Source: DASPTT01 sp035623275 (lineage in GTDB: Bacteria > Actinomycetota > Acidimicrobiia > Acidimicrobiales > UBA8190). Taken from it: a stretch of 64,000 nucleotides of DNA. The position numbers were made by a program, and so were the translations under genes. Where the stretch lies: NCBI GenBank assembly GCA_035623275.1, contig DASPTT010000083.1, forward strand, positions 1-64,000, read 5' to 3'. Positions 17,080 to 26,491 of the stretch are shown here, in pieces. Every line of letters begins with the position of its first letter. The stretch's first letter is position 1. The notes beneath the pieces are model-generated. The model had not been told where the DNA came from and searched no databases. It worked only from the letters and a program-made list of their open reading frames with translations.

Positions 17080-17913
17080 GTGAGCACGACACTGGAGGAG
17101 CTGAAGCCGGTACCGGTCACCCTGGGCGGCGTGCGGGGCGGGCCGGACGTCCGGACCCTGCGGCGGGACAATTGGTGGCGCAACCCGCTCGTCACCGTCC
17201 TGTTCCTGACGGCCTTCGTCATCTACTCGACCTGGGCGGTGTTCCAGAACGCCTACTACTACGTGGGCACGGCGATGCACCGGGACCTGATCTCGCCGTT
17301 CTACTCGCCCTGCATCACCGCCAGCTGCGTCCCCGGCGCCCACGGCAGCTTCGTCATCACCTGGTGGAACCTCTCGCCAGGCGTCCTCATCCTCATCTTC
17401 CCGTTGGGGTTCCGGCTCACCTGCTACTACTACCGCAAGGCCTACTACCGGTCCTTCTGGCAGTCGCCGCCCGCCTGCGGCGTCGCCGACGGGCACGCGC
17501 GCTACACGGGCGAGACCAAGTTCCCCCTGATCCTCCAGAACATCCACCGCTATTTCTTCGTCGTCCTGCTGATCTTCAACACCATCCTCACCGTCGACGC
17601 CGTCATGGCATTCCGCATGCCCGGCCAAGGCGGCTACGGCATCAGCGTGGGCACCCTGGTGCTGTGCGTCAACGCCGTGTTCCTGTGGTCGTACTCGTTG
17701 TCGTGCCACGCGTGCCGCCACCTCTGCGGGGGGAACGTCAAGCAGTTCTCCCGCCACCCGGTCCGCCACCGGATCTGGCGGGTGCTCACGCCGCTCAACG
17801 CCCGGCACATGCAGATCGCCTGGATCAGCCTGGCGTTCGTGGCCTTCGCCGACCTCTACGTCCGGCTGGTGGCCAGCGGCGCCTTCAGCGACCCGCAGAT
17901 CCTGCACTTCTGA
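17080..17913 (+). CDS. sdhC: Succinate dehydrogenase membrane anchor subunit
   Basis: This 277-residue membrane protein precedes sdhA and sdhB and is the only anchor in the operon. Five membrane segments are likely, around residues 36-55, 90-112, 150-172, 185-205 and 245-268. The single large anchor resembles the mycobacterial Sdh1 type. Unusual are a Cys pair in the first loop (SPCITASCVPG) and a SCHACRHLCGG cluster near residue 210. The start is GTG at 17080, with AGGAGG 11 bases upstream. It would pass electrons from SdhB to menaquinone; haem ligation cannot be decided by eye. Confidence 0.88.
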   Translation: MSTTLEELKPVPVTLGGVRGGPDVRTLRRDNWWRNPLVTVLFLTAFVIYSTWAVFQNAYYYVGTAMHRDLISPFYSPCITASCVPGAHGSFVITWWNLSPGVLILIFPLGFRLTCYYYRKAYYRSFWQSPPACGVADGHARYTGETKFPLILQNIHRYFFVVLLIFNTILTVDAVMAFRMPGQGGYGISVGTLVLCVNAVFLWSYSLSCHACRHLCGGNVKQFSRHPVRHRIWRVLTPLNARHMQIAWISLAFVAFADLYVRLVASGAFSDPQILHF

Positions 17914-17931
17914 GCGGCCGAGGACCGACCG

Positions 17932-19740
17932 ATGGATGAACCCCAGCACGAGACCCACGACTTCGACGTCGTCGTGATCGGCGCCGGCGGCGCCGGCCTG
18001 CGCGCCGCCATCGAGGCGAAGGCCCGGGGCCTGCGCACCGCCCTGGTGTGCAAGTCGCTCCTGGGCAAGGCGCACACCGTCATGGCCGAGGGCGGTGCCG
18101 CGGCCGCGCTCGGCAACGTGTGGCCGGAGGACAACTGGCAGGTGCACTTCCGCGACACCATGCGCGGCGGCAAGATGCTCAACAACTGGCGGATGGCCGA
18201 GCTCCACGCCAAGGAGGCCCCCGACCGGATCTACGAGCTCGAGCGCTGGGGGGCGCTGTTCGACCGGACCGAGGACGGCCGCATCACGCAGCGGGACTTC
18301 GGCGGCCACCGCTACGCGCGCCTCGCCCACGTCGGCGACCGCACGGGCCTGGAGCTGATCCGGACCCTGCAGCAGCGGGCCGTGGGCGTGGGCATCGACG
18401 TCTTCATGGAGGTGAAGATCGTCCGCCTGCTCTCCGGCGCCGACGGCCAGGTCAACGCGGCGGTCGGCTACTGGCGTCCGAGCGGCGAGGTCGTGGTCTT
18501 CCGGGCGAAGGCCTTCGTGCTGGCCACCGGGTCGCTGGGCAAGTCGTGGAAGTACACATCGAACTCGTGGGAGTCGACGGGCGACGGCGTGGCCATGGCC
18601 GCGTGGGCGGGAGCGGACCTCATCGACATGGAGTTCGTCCAGTTCCACCCCACCGGGATGGTCTGGCCCCTGTCGGTGCGCGGCATCCTGGTCACCGAGG
18701 GCGTGCGGGGCGACGGCGGCGTGCTGCGCAACTCTGAGGGCGAGCGCTTCATGTTCGACTACATCCCACCGATGTTCGCGGCGGAGACGGCCGACTCCAT
18801 CGAAGAGGCCGACCGCTGGTACGACGACCACATCAACAACCGCCGCCCGCCCGAGCTCCTGCCCCGCGACGAGGTGGCCCGGTCCATCAACTCCGAGGTC
18901 AAGAACGGCCGTGGCAGCCCGCACGGCGGCGTGTTCCTCGACATCGCGTCGAGGCGCAGCGCCGAGTACATCCGCCGGCGCCTGCCCTCGATGTACCACC
19001 AGTTCAAGGAGCTCGCCGGGGTGGACATCACCGCCGAGCCCATGGAGGTCGGGCCCACCTGCCACTACGCCATGGGCGGCGTGCGCGTCGACCCCGACAC
19101 GGCGGCGACCACGGTGCCCGGCCTCTTCGCCGCCGGCGAGGTGGCGGCCGGGCTGCACGGGTCGAACCGGCTGGGCGGGAACTCGCTCTCGGACCTCCTC
19201 GTCTTCGGGCGCCGGGCCGGGATCGGCGCCTCGGACTTCGCCGAGGCCCAGTCGGCGGAGCCCGCGCTCGACGACGGGGCGCTGCACGAGGCCGTGGCCG
19301 ACGTCCTCGCCCCGCTCGAGCGCAGCGGCGGTGAGAGCCCCTACGACATCCACCACGACCTGCAGGAGACCATGCAGGACCTGGTGGGGATCATCCGGAC
19401 CGAGTCCGAGCTGCGTCAGGCCCTGGAGGAGCTGACCAAGCTGCGCGAGCGCGCCGCGCGCGTGTCGGTCGAGGGCGGGCGCGCCTACAACCCAGGGTGG
19501 AACCTGGCCACCGACCTCCCGGCCATGCTCACGGTGTCGACCCTGGTCGCCACGGGCGCCGTCAACCGCAAGGAATCGCGTGGCGGGCACACCCGCGACG
19601 ACTACGCCGGGCCGGACCCCGAGTTCGGCAAGGTCAACCTGGTCCAGCGGGTGAGCCGGGACGGGGAGTTCACCGTCGCATCCGAGCCGCTGCCCCAGAT
19701 GCCCCCGGAGCTGGCGACCCTGTTCGAGGAGACACACTGA
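17932..19740 (+). CDS. sdhA: Succinate dehydrogenase/fumarate reductase flavoprotein subunit
   Basis: This 602-residue flavoprotein opens with the FAD-binding VVIGAGGAGLRAAIEA. It has AEGGAAAALGNV, where the family usually has a covalent-FAD His nearby, and TCHYAMGGVRVD and GSNRLGGNSLSDLL further on. It oxidises succinate to fumarate and passes electrons to SdhB. It starts 18 bases after sdhC, and its TGA overlaps the sdhB ATG (TGATG), so the subunits are translationally coupled. The segment after KSLLGKAHT reads V-M-A-E-G-G, so whether FAD is covalently bound through the KAHT His needs an alignment. Confidence 0.93.
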   Translation: MDEPQHETHDFDVVVIGAGGAGLRAAIEAKARGLRTALVCKSLLGKAHTVMAEGGAAAALGNVWPEDNWQVHFRDTMRGGKMLNNWRMAELHAKEAPDRIYELERWGALFDRTEDGRITQRDFGGHRYARLAHVGDRTGLELIRTLQQRAVGVGIDVFMEVKIVRLLSGADGQVNAAVGYWRPSGEVVVFRAKAFVLATGSLGKSWKYTSNSWESTGDGVAMAAWAGADLIDMEFVQFHPTGMVWPLSVRGILVTEGVRGDGGVLRNSEGERFMFDYIPPMFAAETADSIEEADRWYDDHINNRRPPELLPRDEVARSINSEVKNGRGSPHGGVFLDIASRRSAEYIRRRLPSMYHQFKELAGVDITAEPMEVGPTCHYAMGGVRVDPDTAATTVPGLFAAGEVAAGLHGSNRLGGNSLSDLLVFGRRAGIGASDFAEAQSAEPALDDGALHEAVADVLAPLERSGGESPYDIHHDLQETMQDLVGIIRTESELRQALEELTKLRERAARVSVEGGRAYNPGWNLATDLPAMLTVSTLVATGAVNRKESRGGHTRDDYAGPDPEFGKVNLVQRVSRDGEFTVASEPLPQMPPELATLFEETH

Positions 19741-20585
19741 TGGGCGACGTCACCATGAACGTCTGGCGCGGTGATCCCGACGGCGGCGAGTTCGCCGAGT
19801 ACGTGATGCCCGAGGTCGAGGGGGAGGTGGTCCTCGACGTGGTCCACCGCATCCAGGCCGGCCCGGCGCCGGACCTCGCCTGCCGCTGGAACTGCAAGGC
19901 CGGCAAGTGCGGGTCGTGCTCGGCGGAGATCAACGGGCTCCCCAGGCTGATGTGCATGACCCGGATGGACGAGCTCCCCCCGGGCGAGCCGGTGACGGTC
20001 GCCCCCATGCGGACCTTCCCCGTCATCCGCGACCTCGTGACCGACGTGTCGTTCAACTACACGATGGCGCGACAGGTGCCGCCCCTCGCCCCGCGTGCGC
20101 CCGAGGCCGACGGCACCTACCGGATGCAGCAGGTCGACGTGGAGCGGGGCCAGGAATTCCGCAAGTGCATCGAGTGCTTCATGTGCCAGAACGTCTGCCA
20201 CGTCATCCGGGACCACGAGGAGAACAAGGCCCACTACGCCGGACCCCGCCTCTTCATCCGCTACATGGAGCTCGAATCGCATCCCCTCGACACCAACGAC
20301 CGGCGCGAGCTGCTGCGCGAGCGGATGGGGATCGGGCTCTGCAACATCACCAAGTGCTGCACCGAGGTGTGCCCGGAGCACATCAAGATCACCGACAACG
20401 CCATCATCCCGCTCAAGGAGCGGGTGGTCGACGCCTCCTACGACCCCATCGCCTGGCTGGGCCGCAAGATCCTGCGCCGTGGACGGCGCTCCGCGGCCGA
20501 AGCGGCCGAGGACGCGCCCGCCTTCCGCTCGCCGACCCTCGCCGACGAGCAGGCCCCGGCCCCGGCGTCGTCCGCCGGCGGGTAG
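19740..20585 (+). CDS. sdhB: Succinate dehydrogenase iron-sulfur subunit
   Basis: The 281-residue subunit contains all three cluster sites: a ferredoxin-type [2Fe-2S] site (C52, C57, C60, C72), a CIECFMCQNVC motif (143-153) and a CNITKCCTEVC motif (201-211) for the [4Fe-4S] and [3Fe-4S] clusters. It relays electrons from SdhA to the SdhC quinone site. The ATG overlaps the sdhA stop. A C-terminal tail of about 40 Ala/Pro/Glu-rich residues lies beyond the last helix and is probably disordered. Confidence 0.94.
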   Translation: MGDVTMNVWRGDPDGGEFAEYVMPEVEGEVVLDVVHRIQAGPAPDLACRWNCKAGKCGSCSAEINGLPRLMCMTRMDELPPGEPVTVAPMRTFPVIRDLVTDVSFNYTMARQVPPLAPRAPEADGTYRMQQVDVERGQEFRKCIECFMCQNVCHVIRDHEENKAHYAGPRLFIRYMELESHPLDTNDRRELLRERMGIGLCNITKCCTEVCPEHIKITDNAIIPLKERVVDASYDPIAWLGRKILRRGRRSAAEAAEDAPAFRSPTLADEQAPAPASSAGG

Positions 20586-20598
20586 CCGCCGCGCCTCG

Positions 20599-21006
20599 GT
20601 GGCCCGGTTCCTCAGCGCCGAGTGGGTGGCCGCCTTCAACGAGGCCGTCGCCGGCGTCGAGCTGCCCGAGCCTGATCCCGACGCGGACCTGGCCACCCGG
20701 GGCGGCGCCTACGCCTGGAGCCAGGTCGTCACCGGCGGCCCGGCGGGGGACGTCGAGGTGACCCTGCGGGTGGCCGGGCGACGGCTGTCGATGGCGCTGC
20801 GCGCCGACCCCGACGCCGAGGTCACCGTCCGGATCCCATGGGCCGACGCGCTGGCCATGGCGCGCGGCGAGCTCACGCCGGCCGAGGCCATCGCCACGGG
20901 TCGGGTGCGCGTGCGCGGCGACCTGGCGGTGTTGCGCGCCGGCCAGGCGCTGCTGGCCGCGCTCGGCCCCGAGCTGGCCGCCCTGCAGGCGGCCACCACC
21001 TACTGA
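20599..21006 (+). CDS. SCP2-like sterol-carrier-fold protein
   Basis: The 135-residue protein has the SCP2 pattern: an amphipathic N-terminal helix (FLSAEWVAAFNEAV), a five-stranded core and a C-terminal segment with ARGELTPAEAIATGRVRVRGDL, typical of SCP2 domains in which 'G-x-hydrophobic-x-G-D' closes the sheet. It could bind a lipid or fatty acyl chain; the ligand is unknown. The GTG at 20599 lies 13 bases after the sdhB stop, so it may be the last gene of the sdh transcript. Confidence 0.7.
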   Translation: MARFLSAEWVAAFNEAVAGVELPEPDPDADLATRGGAYAWSQVVTGGPAGDVEVTLRVAGRRLSMALRADPDAEVTVRIPWADALAMARGELTPAEAIATGRVRVRGDLAVLRAGQALLAALGPELAALQAATTY

Positions 21007-21041
21007 CCCATGGCGATCGTCGTCCACCGCGCCGAGGCGTC

Positions 21042-21701
21042 GTGAACCCGGGACCCCTCGCAGGCGCCACGGAGGACGACAAGCGCGTGGCCGCGCAGGC
21101 GGCGGCCGCGCTGGTCGACGACGGCATGCGCGTCGGGCTCGGCACCGGCTCCACCGTCGCCCACCTGCTCCCCGCGCTCGCCGAGCGCCGCCTGTCGATC
21201 GCGTGCGTGGCCACCTCGCCGCGCACCGAGGCGGCCGCGCGCGCGCTGGGCCTGGAGGTGGGGCCACTCGAGTCCCCGGCGCGTCTCGACATCGCCATCG
21301 ACGGTGCGGACCAGGTCGCGCCGGACGGATGGCTCGTCAAGGGGGGCGGCGGGGCGCACACCCGCGAGAAGATCGTGGCCGCGGCGGCGGATCGTTTCGT
21401 GGTCATCGTCGACGCGACCAAGCTCGTCGACGCGCTGCGCCCACCGGTCCCCCTCGAGCTGCTGGAGTTCGGGCTGGCCGCCACGATGGCCCACCTCGGC
21501 ACCGCGCACGTCCGCCACGGCGAGCGCAGCCCCGACGGCGGAGTGCTGGTGGACTTCGTCGGCGCGGTCGACGACCCGACGTCGCTCGCGGCGCGTCTGG
21601 CGGCCACGCCGGGCGTGGTCGAGCACGGCCTCTTCCCGCCCTCCATGGTCGACGTGGTGCTGGTCGGCGACCATGGCGCGGTCACGCGACTGACCCCCTG
21701 A
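21042..21701 (+). CDS. rpiA: Ribose-5-phosphate isomerase A
   Basis: The 219-residue enzyme interconverts ribose-5-phosphate and ribulose-5-phosphate in the pentose phosphate pathway. Diagnostic motifs are GLGTGSTVAHL, DGADQV (catalytic Asp) and KGGGGAHTREK (catalytic Glu and Lys). The GTG at 21042 begins VNPGPLAGATEDDKRVAA; an ATG at 21010 is out of frame. It lies 35 bases after the SCP2-like gene on the same strand. No truncation is seen. Confidence 0.93.
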   Translation: MNPGPLAGATEDDKRVAAQAAAALVDDGMRVGLGTGSTVAHLLPALAERRLSIACVATSPRTEAAARALGLEVGPLESPARLDIAIDGADQVAPDGWLVKGGGGAHTREKIVAAAADRFVVIVDATKLVDALRPPVPLELLEFGLAATMAHLGTAHVRHGERSPDGGVLVDFVGAVDDPTSLAARLAATPGVVEHGLFPPSMVDVVLVGDHGAVTRLTP

Positions 21702-21769
21702 GCTGGGACGATGCCCCCCAACGGCGGCCACAGCGAGGTGGCGGGGCGTGGCGGACGCAGACACTCGGC

Positions 21770-21820
21770 TATAGGGTGGGCAACGAGGACGGCGTTCTTC
21801 GGCGGACGCCGAAAGGGAGG
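21770..21820 (+). promoter_or_regulatory. Leader hairpin and possible -10 of small gene
   Basis: A TATAGG hexamer at 21770-21775 may be a -10 element; no convincing -35 precedes it. A perfect inverted repeat TTCGGCG-GA-CGCCGAA (21798-21813) directly abuts the AGGGAGG ribosome-binding site (21814-21820), so the hairpin could control access to it. Confidence 0.4.
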
Positions 21821-21825
21821 CAACG

Positions 21826-22047
21826 ATGTCCGTGCCCGGTGTCCTGGACGACCAGGCTCTTCGTCGCTACCGCGAGCTCCTCGATGCCGAGGACGCGGCG
21901 TTCGACGAGTTGGAACACGCCTACGAGGAGGGTGACCGGGCCCACTTCGAGGCCGACCTCGACGCCTGGCGCGACGCCCTGGCACGGAAGCTGACCTTCC
22001 TCACCCGCATGGGGATCGAGATCCCGGCGGGCGCCGCCGCGCTCTAG
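21826..22047 (+). CDS. Small acidic helical protein, unknown function
   Basis: I do not recognise this 73-residue protein. It is strongly acidic, mostly helical (DEDAAFDELEHAYEEGD-like composition) and ends in a short hydrophobic tail. It has no cysteine and no signal peptide. The ATG at 21826 has a strong GGGAGG site five bases upstream and a hairpin in its leader, which argues that it is translated. It converges on the GGDEF gene. Confidence 0.65.
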   Translation: MSVPGVLDDQALRRYRELLDAEDAAFDELEHAYEEGDRAHFEADLDAWRDALARKLTFLTRMGIEIPAGAAAL

Positions 22048-22099
22048 CGTCGGACGGTCACCCCTGGCCGTCGGGCAGCGGGCACGCGGTCGCCGGTGC

Positions 22100-23005
22100 T
22101 CATTGGCGCGCGGCCAGCTTGATCGCCTTGACCCGGTACATGGCACGGTCGGCCTCCGCCAGGAGGTCCTCGACCGTGGCCGGGTCGAAGGGGACGCGCG
22201 CCGCCCACCCGATGGACACCTCCACGGGGCGCCCCACCGCGTCGACCGTCGGCGCGGCACGCAGGTAGCCGTCGATCCGGCGCTCCACCACGACGCGCCG
22301 TTCGTCGTCGAGACCGAGCACCAGGGCCACGAACTCGTCACCGCCGATGCGCGAGACGACGTCCGCGTGGCGCAGCACCCGGGTCAGCGCGCCCGCCACG
22401 GCGCGCAGGCCTGCGTCCCCCGCCGCGTGCCCGAGGTTGTCGTTGAGGTCCTTCATGTTGTCGACGTCGAGGTAGAGCAGCTGGGCGTTGCTCACGTGGC
22501 GGTCCGCCACCTCGAGCATGTGGGCCCCCACGGCCAGGAACCCGCGCCGGTTGCGCAGCCCGGTCAGCTCGTCGGTGAGGGCAAGCTCCCGCAGCTGCTC
22601 GCTCATCTCCTCGAGCTCGTGCTCCATCGCCACCCGGGCGGTGATCTCGCGCACGATGGTGCAGGTGCGCCGCTCGGCGGGTCCGTCCCCGTCGGGTGCG
22701 CCGAAGACCTGCGAGGCGATCTCCACCTCCACCAAGGTCCCGTCGCCCCGGCACATCCGCCCCTCCCCCCGCACCCGGCCCGCGCGATCGCGTTCGGCGA
22801 CCAGCTCGTCCCAGCGTCCGTCGTCGGGGTCGACGATGCCGGCGCGCCCCGCGGCGCAGATCTCCTCCTCGGTCATCCGCAGAAGGGTGCAGGCGGCCGG
22901 GTTGGCGGCGAAGATCCGCCCGTCGGGCGCGGTGAACAGGACGCCGTCCGCGCTGTACTCCCAGATGGCCCGGAACTCCTCGGGCCCCAGCTCGTCGCCG
23001 GTCAT
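22100..23005 (-). CDS. PAS-GGDEF diguanylate cyclase
   Basis: This soluble protein of 301 residues has an N-terminal PAS sensor domain (about 8-125), a short coiled linker and a GGDEF domain. The active-site motif GGDEF (221-225) is intact, and an RxxD inhibitory site (RHAD, 212-215) precedes it by five residues, so it should make cyclic di-GMP from two GTP with product feedback. No EAL domain or membrane segment is present. The PAS ligand cannot be read. No c-di-GMP effector is visible nearby. Confidence 0.92.
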   Translation of the reverse strand: MTGDELGPEEFRAIWEYSADGVLFTAPDGRIFAANPAACTLLRMTEEEICAAGRAGIVDPDDGRWDELVAERDRAGRVRGEGRMCRGDGTLVEVEIASQVFGAPDGDGPAERRTCTIVREITARVAMEHELEEMSEQLRELALTDELTGLRNRRGFLAVGAHMLEVADRHVSNAQLLYLDVDNMKDLNDNLGHAAGDAGLRAVAGALTRVLRHADVVSRIGGDEFVALVLGLDDERRVVVERRIDGYLRAAPTVDAVGRPVEVSIGWAARVPFDPATVEDLLAEADRAMYRVKAIKLAARQ

Positions 23006-23128
23006 CCGTGCGCGCCCCCCTGACCCGCGTCCCGAGCCGCCGGGAACCCGGGCCCCTTGCGATCGCCCTCCCGTCGGGTCCAGCGTAGCGAGCCCTGCGG
23101 TCGCCGCCCGCCAGCCCCCCGGCGGCCG

Positions 23129-24121
23129 CTAGCCCAGGAGGTGGGCGACCGCCGCCCGCTCGGACTCGAGCTCCTCGGTGGTGACGCGGATTCGCTCCTT
23201 GGCGAAGTCGCTGTGCTCGATGCCCTCGATGACAGCCCAGCCGCCGGCACCGGTGCGCACCGGGTACCCGAAGACGAGGCCCTCGGGGACCCCGTACTCG
23301 CCGTGGGAGACGACGGCCAGCGAGGCGCAGTCGCCCTCGGCGGTCGGTGCGAGCACGCTGTTGACGGAGTCGATCACCGCGTTGGCCGCCGACGCGGCCG
23401 ACGAGGCACCGCGCGCCTCGATGATCTTGGCGCCGCGCTGCTGGACGGTGGCGATGAACTCGCCCTGGAGCCATGCGGCGTCGTCGATGACGGCCGGCAC
23501 CGGCTTGCCGTCGATGGTGGCGTTCTCGAAGTCCGGGAACTGGGTCGAGGAGTGGTTGCCCCAGATGGCCACGGAGCGCACGGACGCGACCGGGACGCCG
23601 GCCTTGCGTGCCAGCTGGGTCTGGGCGCGGTTCTGGTCGAGGCGCGTCATGGCGAACCAGCGGTCGTCGGGCACCTCGGGTGCATGGGCGCGGGCGATGA
23701 GGCAATTCGTGTTGCACGGGTTGCCGACGACCAGGACACGCACGTCCGGCGCGGCGTGGGCTGCCACCGCCTCGCCCTGCGGGCCGAAGATCCCCCCGTT
23801 GATGGTCAGCAGGTCGTTGCGCTCCATGCCCGCCTTGCGGGGCACCGAGCCCACCAGCAGCGCCCACGACGTCCCGTCGAACGCCGTCTTGCGGTCGGAG
23901 GTGGCCTCGATCCCGGCCACCAGGTCGAAGGCGCAGTCGTCGATCTCCATGACAACGCCCTCCAGCGCGCCCATGGCCGCCTCGATCTCGAGCAGCCGCA
24001 GGACCACCGGCTGGTCGGGCCCGAGGAGCTGGCCCGAGGCGATACGGAAGAGCAGCGAGTAGCCGATCTGGCCGGCGGCGCCGGTGACGGTGACGTGGAC
24101 GGGGGCCAGCGCGGGAGTCAT
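23129..24121 (-). CDS. mdh: Malate dehydrogenase (NAD)
   Basis: The 330-residue enzyme oxidises malate to oxaloacetate in the TCA cycle. It shows the nucleotide-binding GAAGQIGYSLLFRI, VGNPCNTN, MTRLDQNRA and the catalytic-His segment IWGNHSSTQFPD. It belongs to the long 'cytosolic-like' malate dehydrogenases of actinobacteria. It lies 44 bases downstream of icd on the same strand, so the two TCA enzymes are likely co-transcribed, a common actinobacterial arrangement. Confidence 0.95.
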   Translation of the reverse strand: MTPALAPVHVTVTGAAGQIGYSLLFRIASGQLLGPDQPVVLRLLEIEAAMGALEGVVMEIDDCAFDLVAGIEATSDRKTAFDGTSWALLVGSVPRKAGMERNDLLTINGGIFGPQGEAVAAHAAPDVRVLVVGNPCNTNCLIARAHAPEVPDDRWFAMTRLDQNRAQTQLARKAGVPVASVRSVAIWGNHSSTQFPDFENATIDGKPVPAVIDDAAWLQGEFIATVQQRGAKIIEARGASSAASAANAVIDSVNSVLAPTAEGDCASLAVVSHGEYGVPEGLVFGYPVRTGAGGWAVIEGIEHSDFAKERIRVTTEELESERAAVAHLLG

Positions 24122-24165
24122 GGGGCGAGGCTACCGGCGCCCCCGCGAGCGGGCCAGACGGCCGG

Positions 24166-25362
<1,197 letters not shown>

Positions 25363-25408
25363 GGCGGCGAGCCTAAGCGAGCCCCGGCGCCGAGGCCCAA
25401 CCGGGTCC

Positions 25409-25459
25409 GGCGCCGACCCCGGGCGCCGACCCCGGGCGCCGACCCCGGGCGCCGACCGG
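25409..25459. repeat. 13-bp tandem repeat, about four copies
   Basis: Units of GGGCGCCGACCCC start near 25409, 25421, 25434 and 25447; the first and last are partial or altered. Two 12-bp GGGCGTCAGCCC-like units follow. The array fills the gap between the metF stop and the icd start on the minus strand. Confidence 0.9.
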
Positions 25460-25475
25460 GGCGTCAGCCCGGGCG

Positions 25476-26357
25476 TCAGCCAGAGGTGACGGTCCCCGGC
25501 GCGCCCAGACCCAGTGCCGCGTAGATCTCGCGCGTCGCGCTGGAGCGGTTGAGCGTGTAGAAGTGCAGCCCCGGCGCGCCGAGATCGCGGAGCTGCTCGC
25601 AGAGCTCGGTCGCCAGCTCGATCCCGGTGTGGCGGACGGCGTCGTCGCCCCCCGACTCGGCCGCGGCCTCCAGCCGGGCCACCGCCCACGGCGGGACCGC
25701 CGCGCCCATCTGGGCCAGCCTCGGCAGCGACTTGAGCGACTCGACCGGCATGATGCCCGGCAGGACCGGCTTGCGCACGCCGCGCACCTCGAGGTCGGAG
25801 ACGAGCGTGGCGTACTCGTGCGCCTCGAAGAAGAACTGGGTGACGGCGAAGTCCGCGACCGCCAGCTTGGCGGCCAGGAAGTCGCGGTCGGAGGCCATGT
25901 CCGGGGACGCCGGGTGGCCCGCGGGGTGGGCCGCCACCCCGATGGAGAACCCGCCGATGGCCCGGGCCAGCTCGACCAGCTCCACGGCGTGGCGCAGCTC
26001 GCCGGGCGCGGCGTCGGGGTCGGCGGGCGGGTCGCCGCCGAGGGCCATGAGGTTCTCGACGCCCGCCTTGCGGAACGACACGAGGATGTCCGCGAGCTCG
26101 AGGCGGGTGTGGGCCACGCAGATCAGGTGGGCCATGGGGGTGAGCGTGGTCGTCCGCAGGATCCCGGCGACGAGGTCGTGTGTCCGCTGGCGCGACTCGG
26201 CACCGCCCCGGTAGGTGACGGACACGAACGACGGGGCGAGCGGCTCGAGCTCGCGCAGGGTGCGCACCAGCGTCGCCTGCTCCGCGTCGTTCTTCGGCGG
26301 GAAGAACTCGAAGGAGTAGGTCCGACCCCGTGCCAGCATGTCCGAGATCAGGGCCAT
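25476..26357 (-). CDS. metF: 5,10-methylenetetrahydrofolate reductase
   Basis: The 293-residue flavoprotein reduces methylene-THF to methyl-THF for methionine synthesis. It has the N-terminal YSFEFFPPKNDAEQ (catalytic Glu), HLICVAHT, ALGGDPP, QFFFEAHEY and PGIMP motifs of the family. The ATG at 26357 begins MALISDML; the frame continues upstream but into the divergent promoter region. It is encoded upstream of icd and mdh on the same strand, and it ties in with folD further on. Confidence 0.94.
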   Translation of the reverse strand: MALISDMLARGRTYSFEFFPPKNDAEQATLVRTLRELEPLAPSFVSVTYRGGAESRQRTHDLVAGILRTTTLTPMAHLICVAHTRLELADILVSFRKAGVENLMALGGDPPADPDAAPGELRHAVELVELARAIGGFSIGVAAHPAGHPASPDMASDRDFLAAKLAVADFAVTQFFFEAHEYATLVSDLEVRGVRKPVLPGIMPVESLKSLPRLAQMGAAVPPWAVARLEAAAESGGDDAVRHTGIELATELCEQLRDLGAPGLHFYTLNRSSATREIYAALGLGAPGTVTSG

Positions 26358-26491
26358 GGCCGGCCAATCGTACCGTCCGTGCCGGTGGTGGCCGTTGTCG
26401 TGACGAAGGACCCTGCTTGGCCGGATCCCCATCGGTCACCATGGCAGTGGACCCGGCCCGGAGGGGACGGGGTTTCGGGTAGGAAAGGGCC

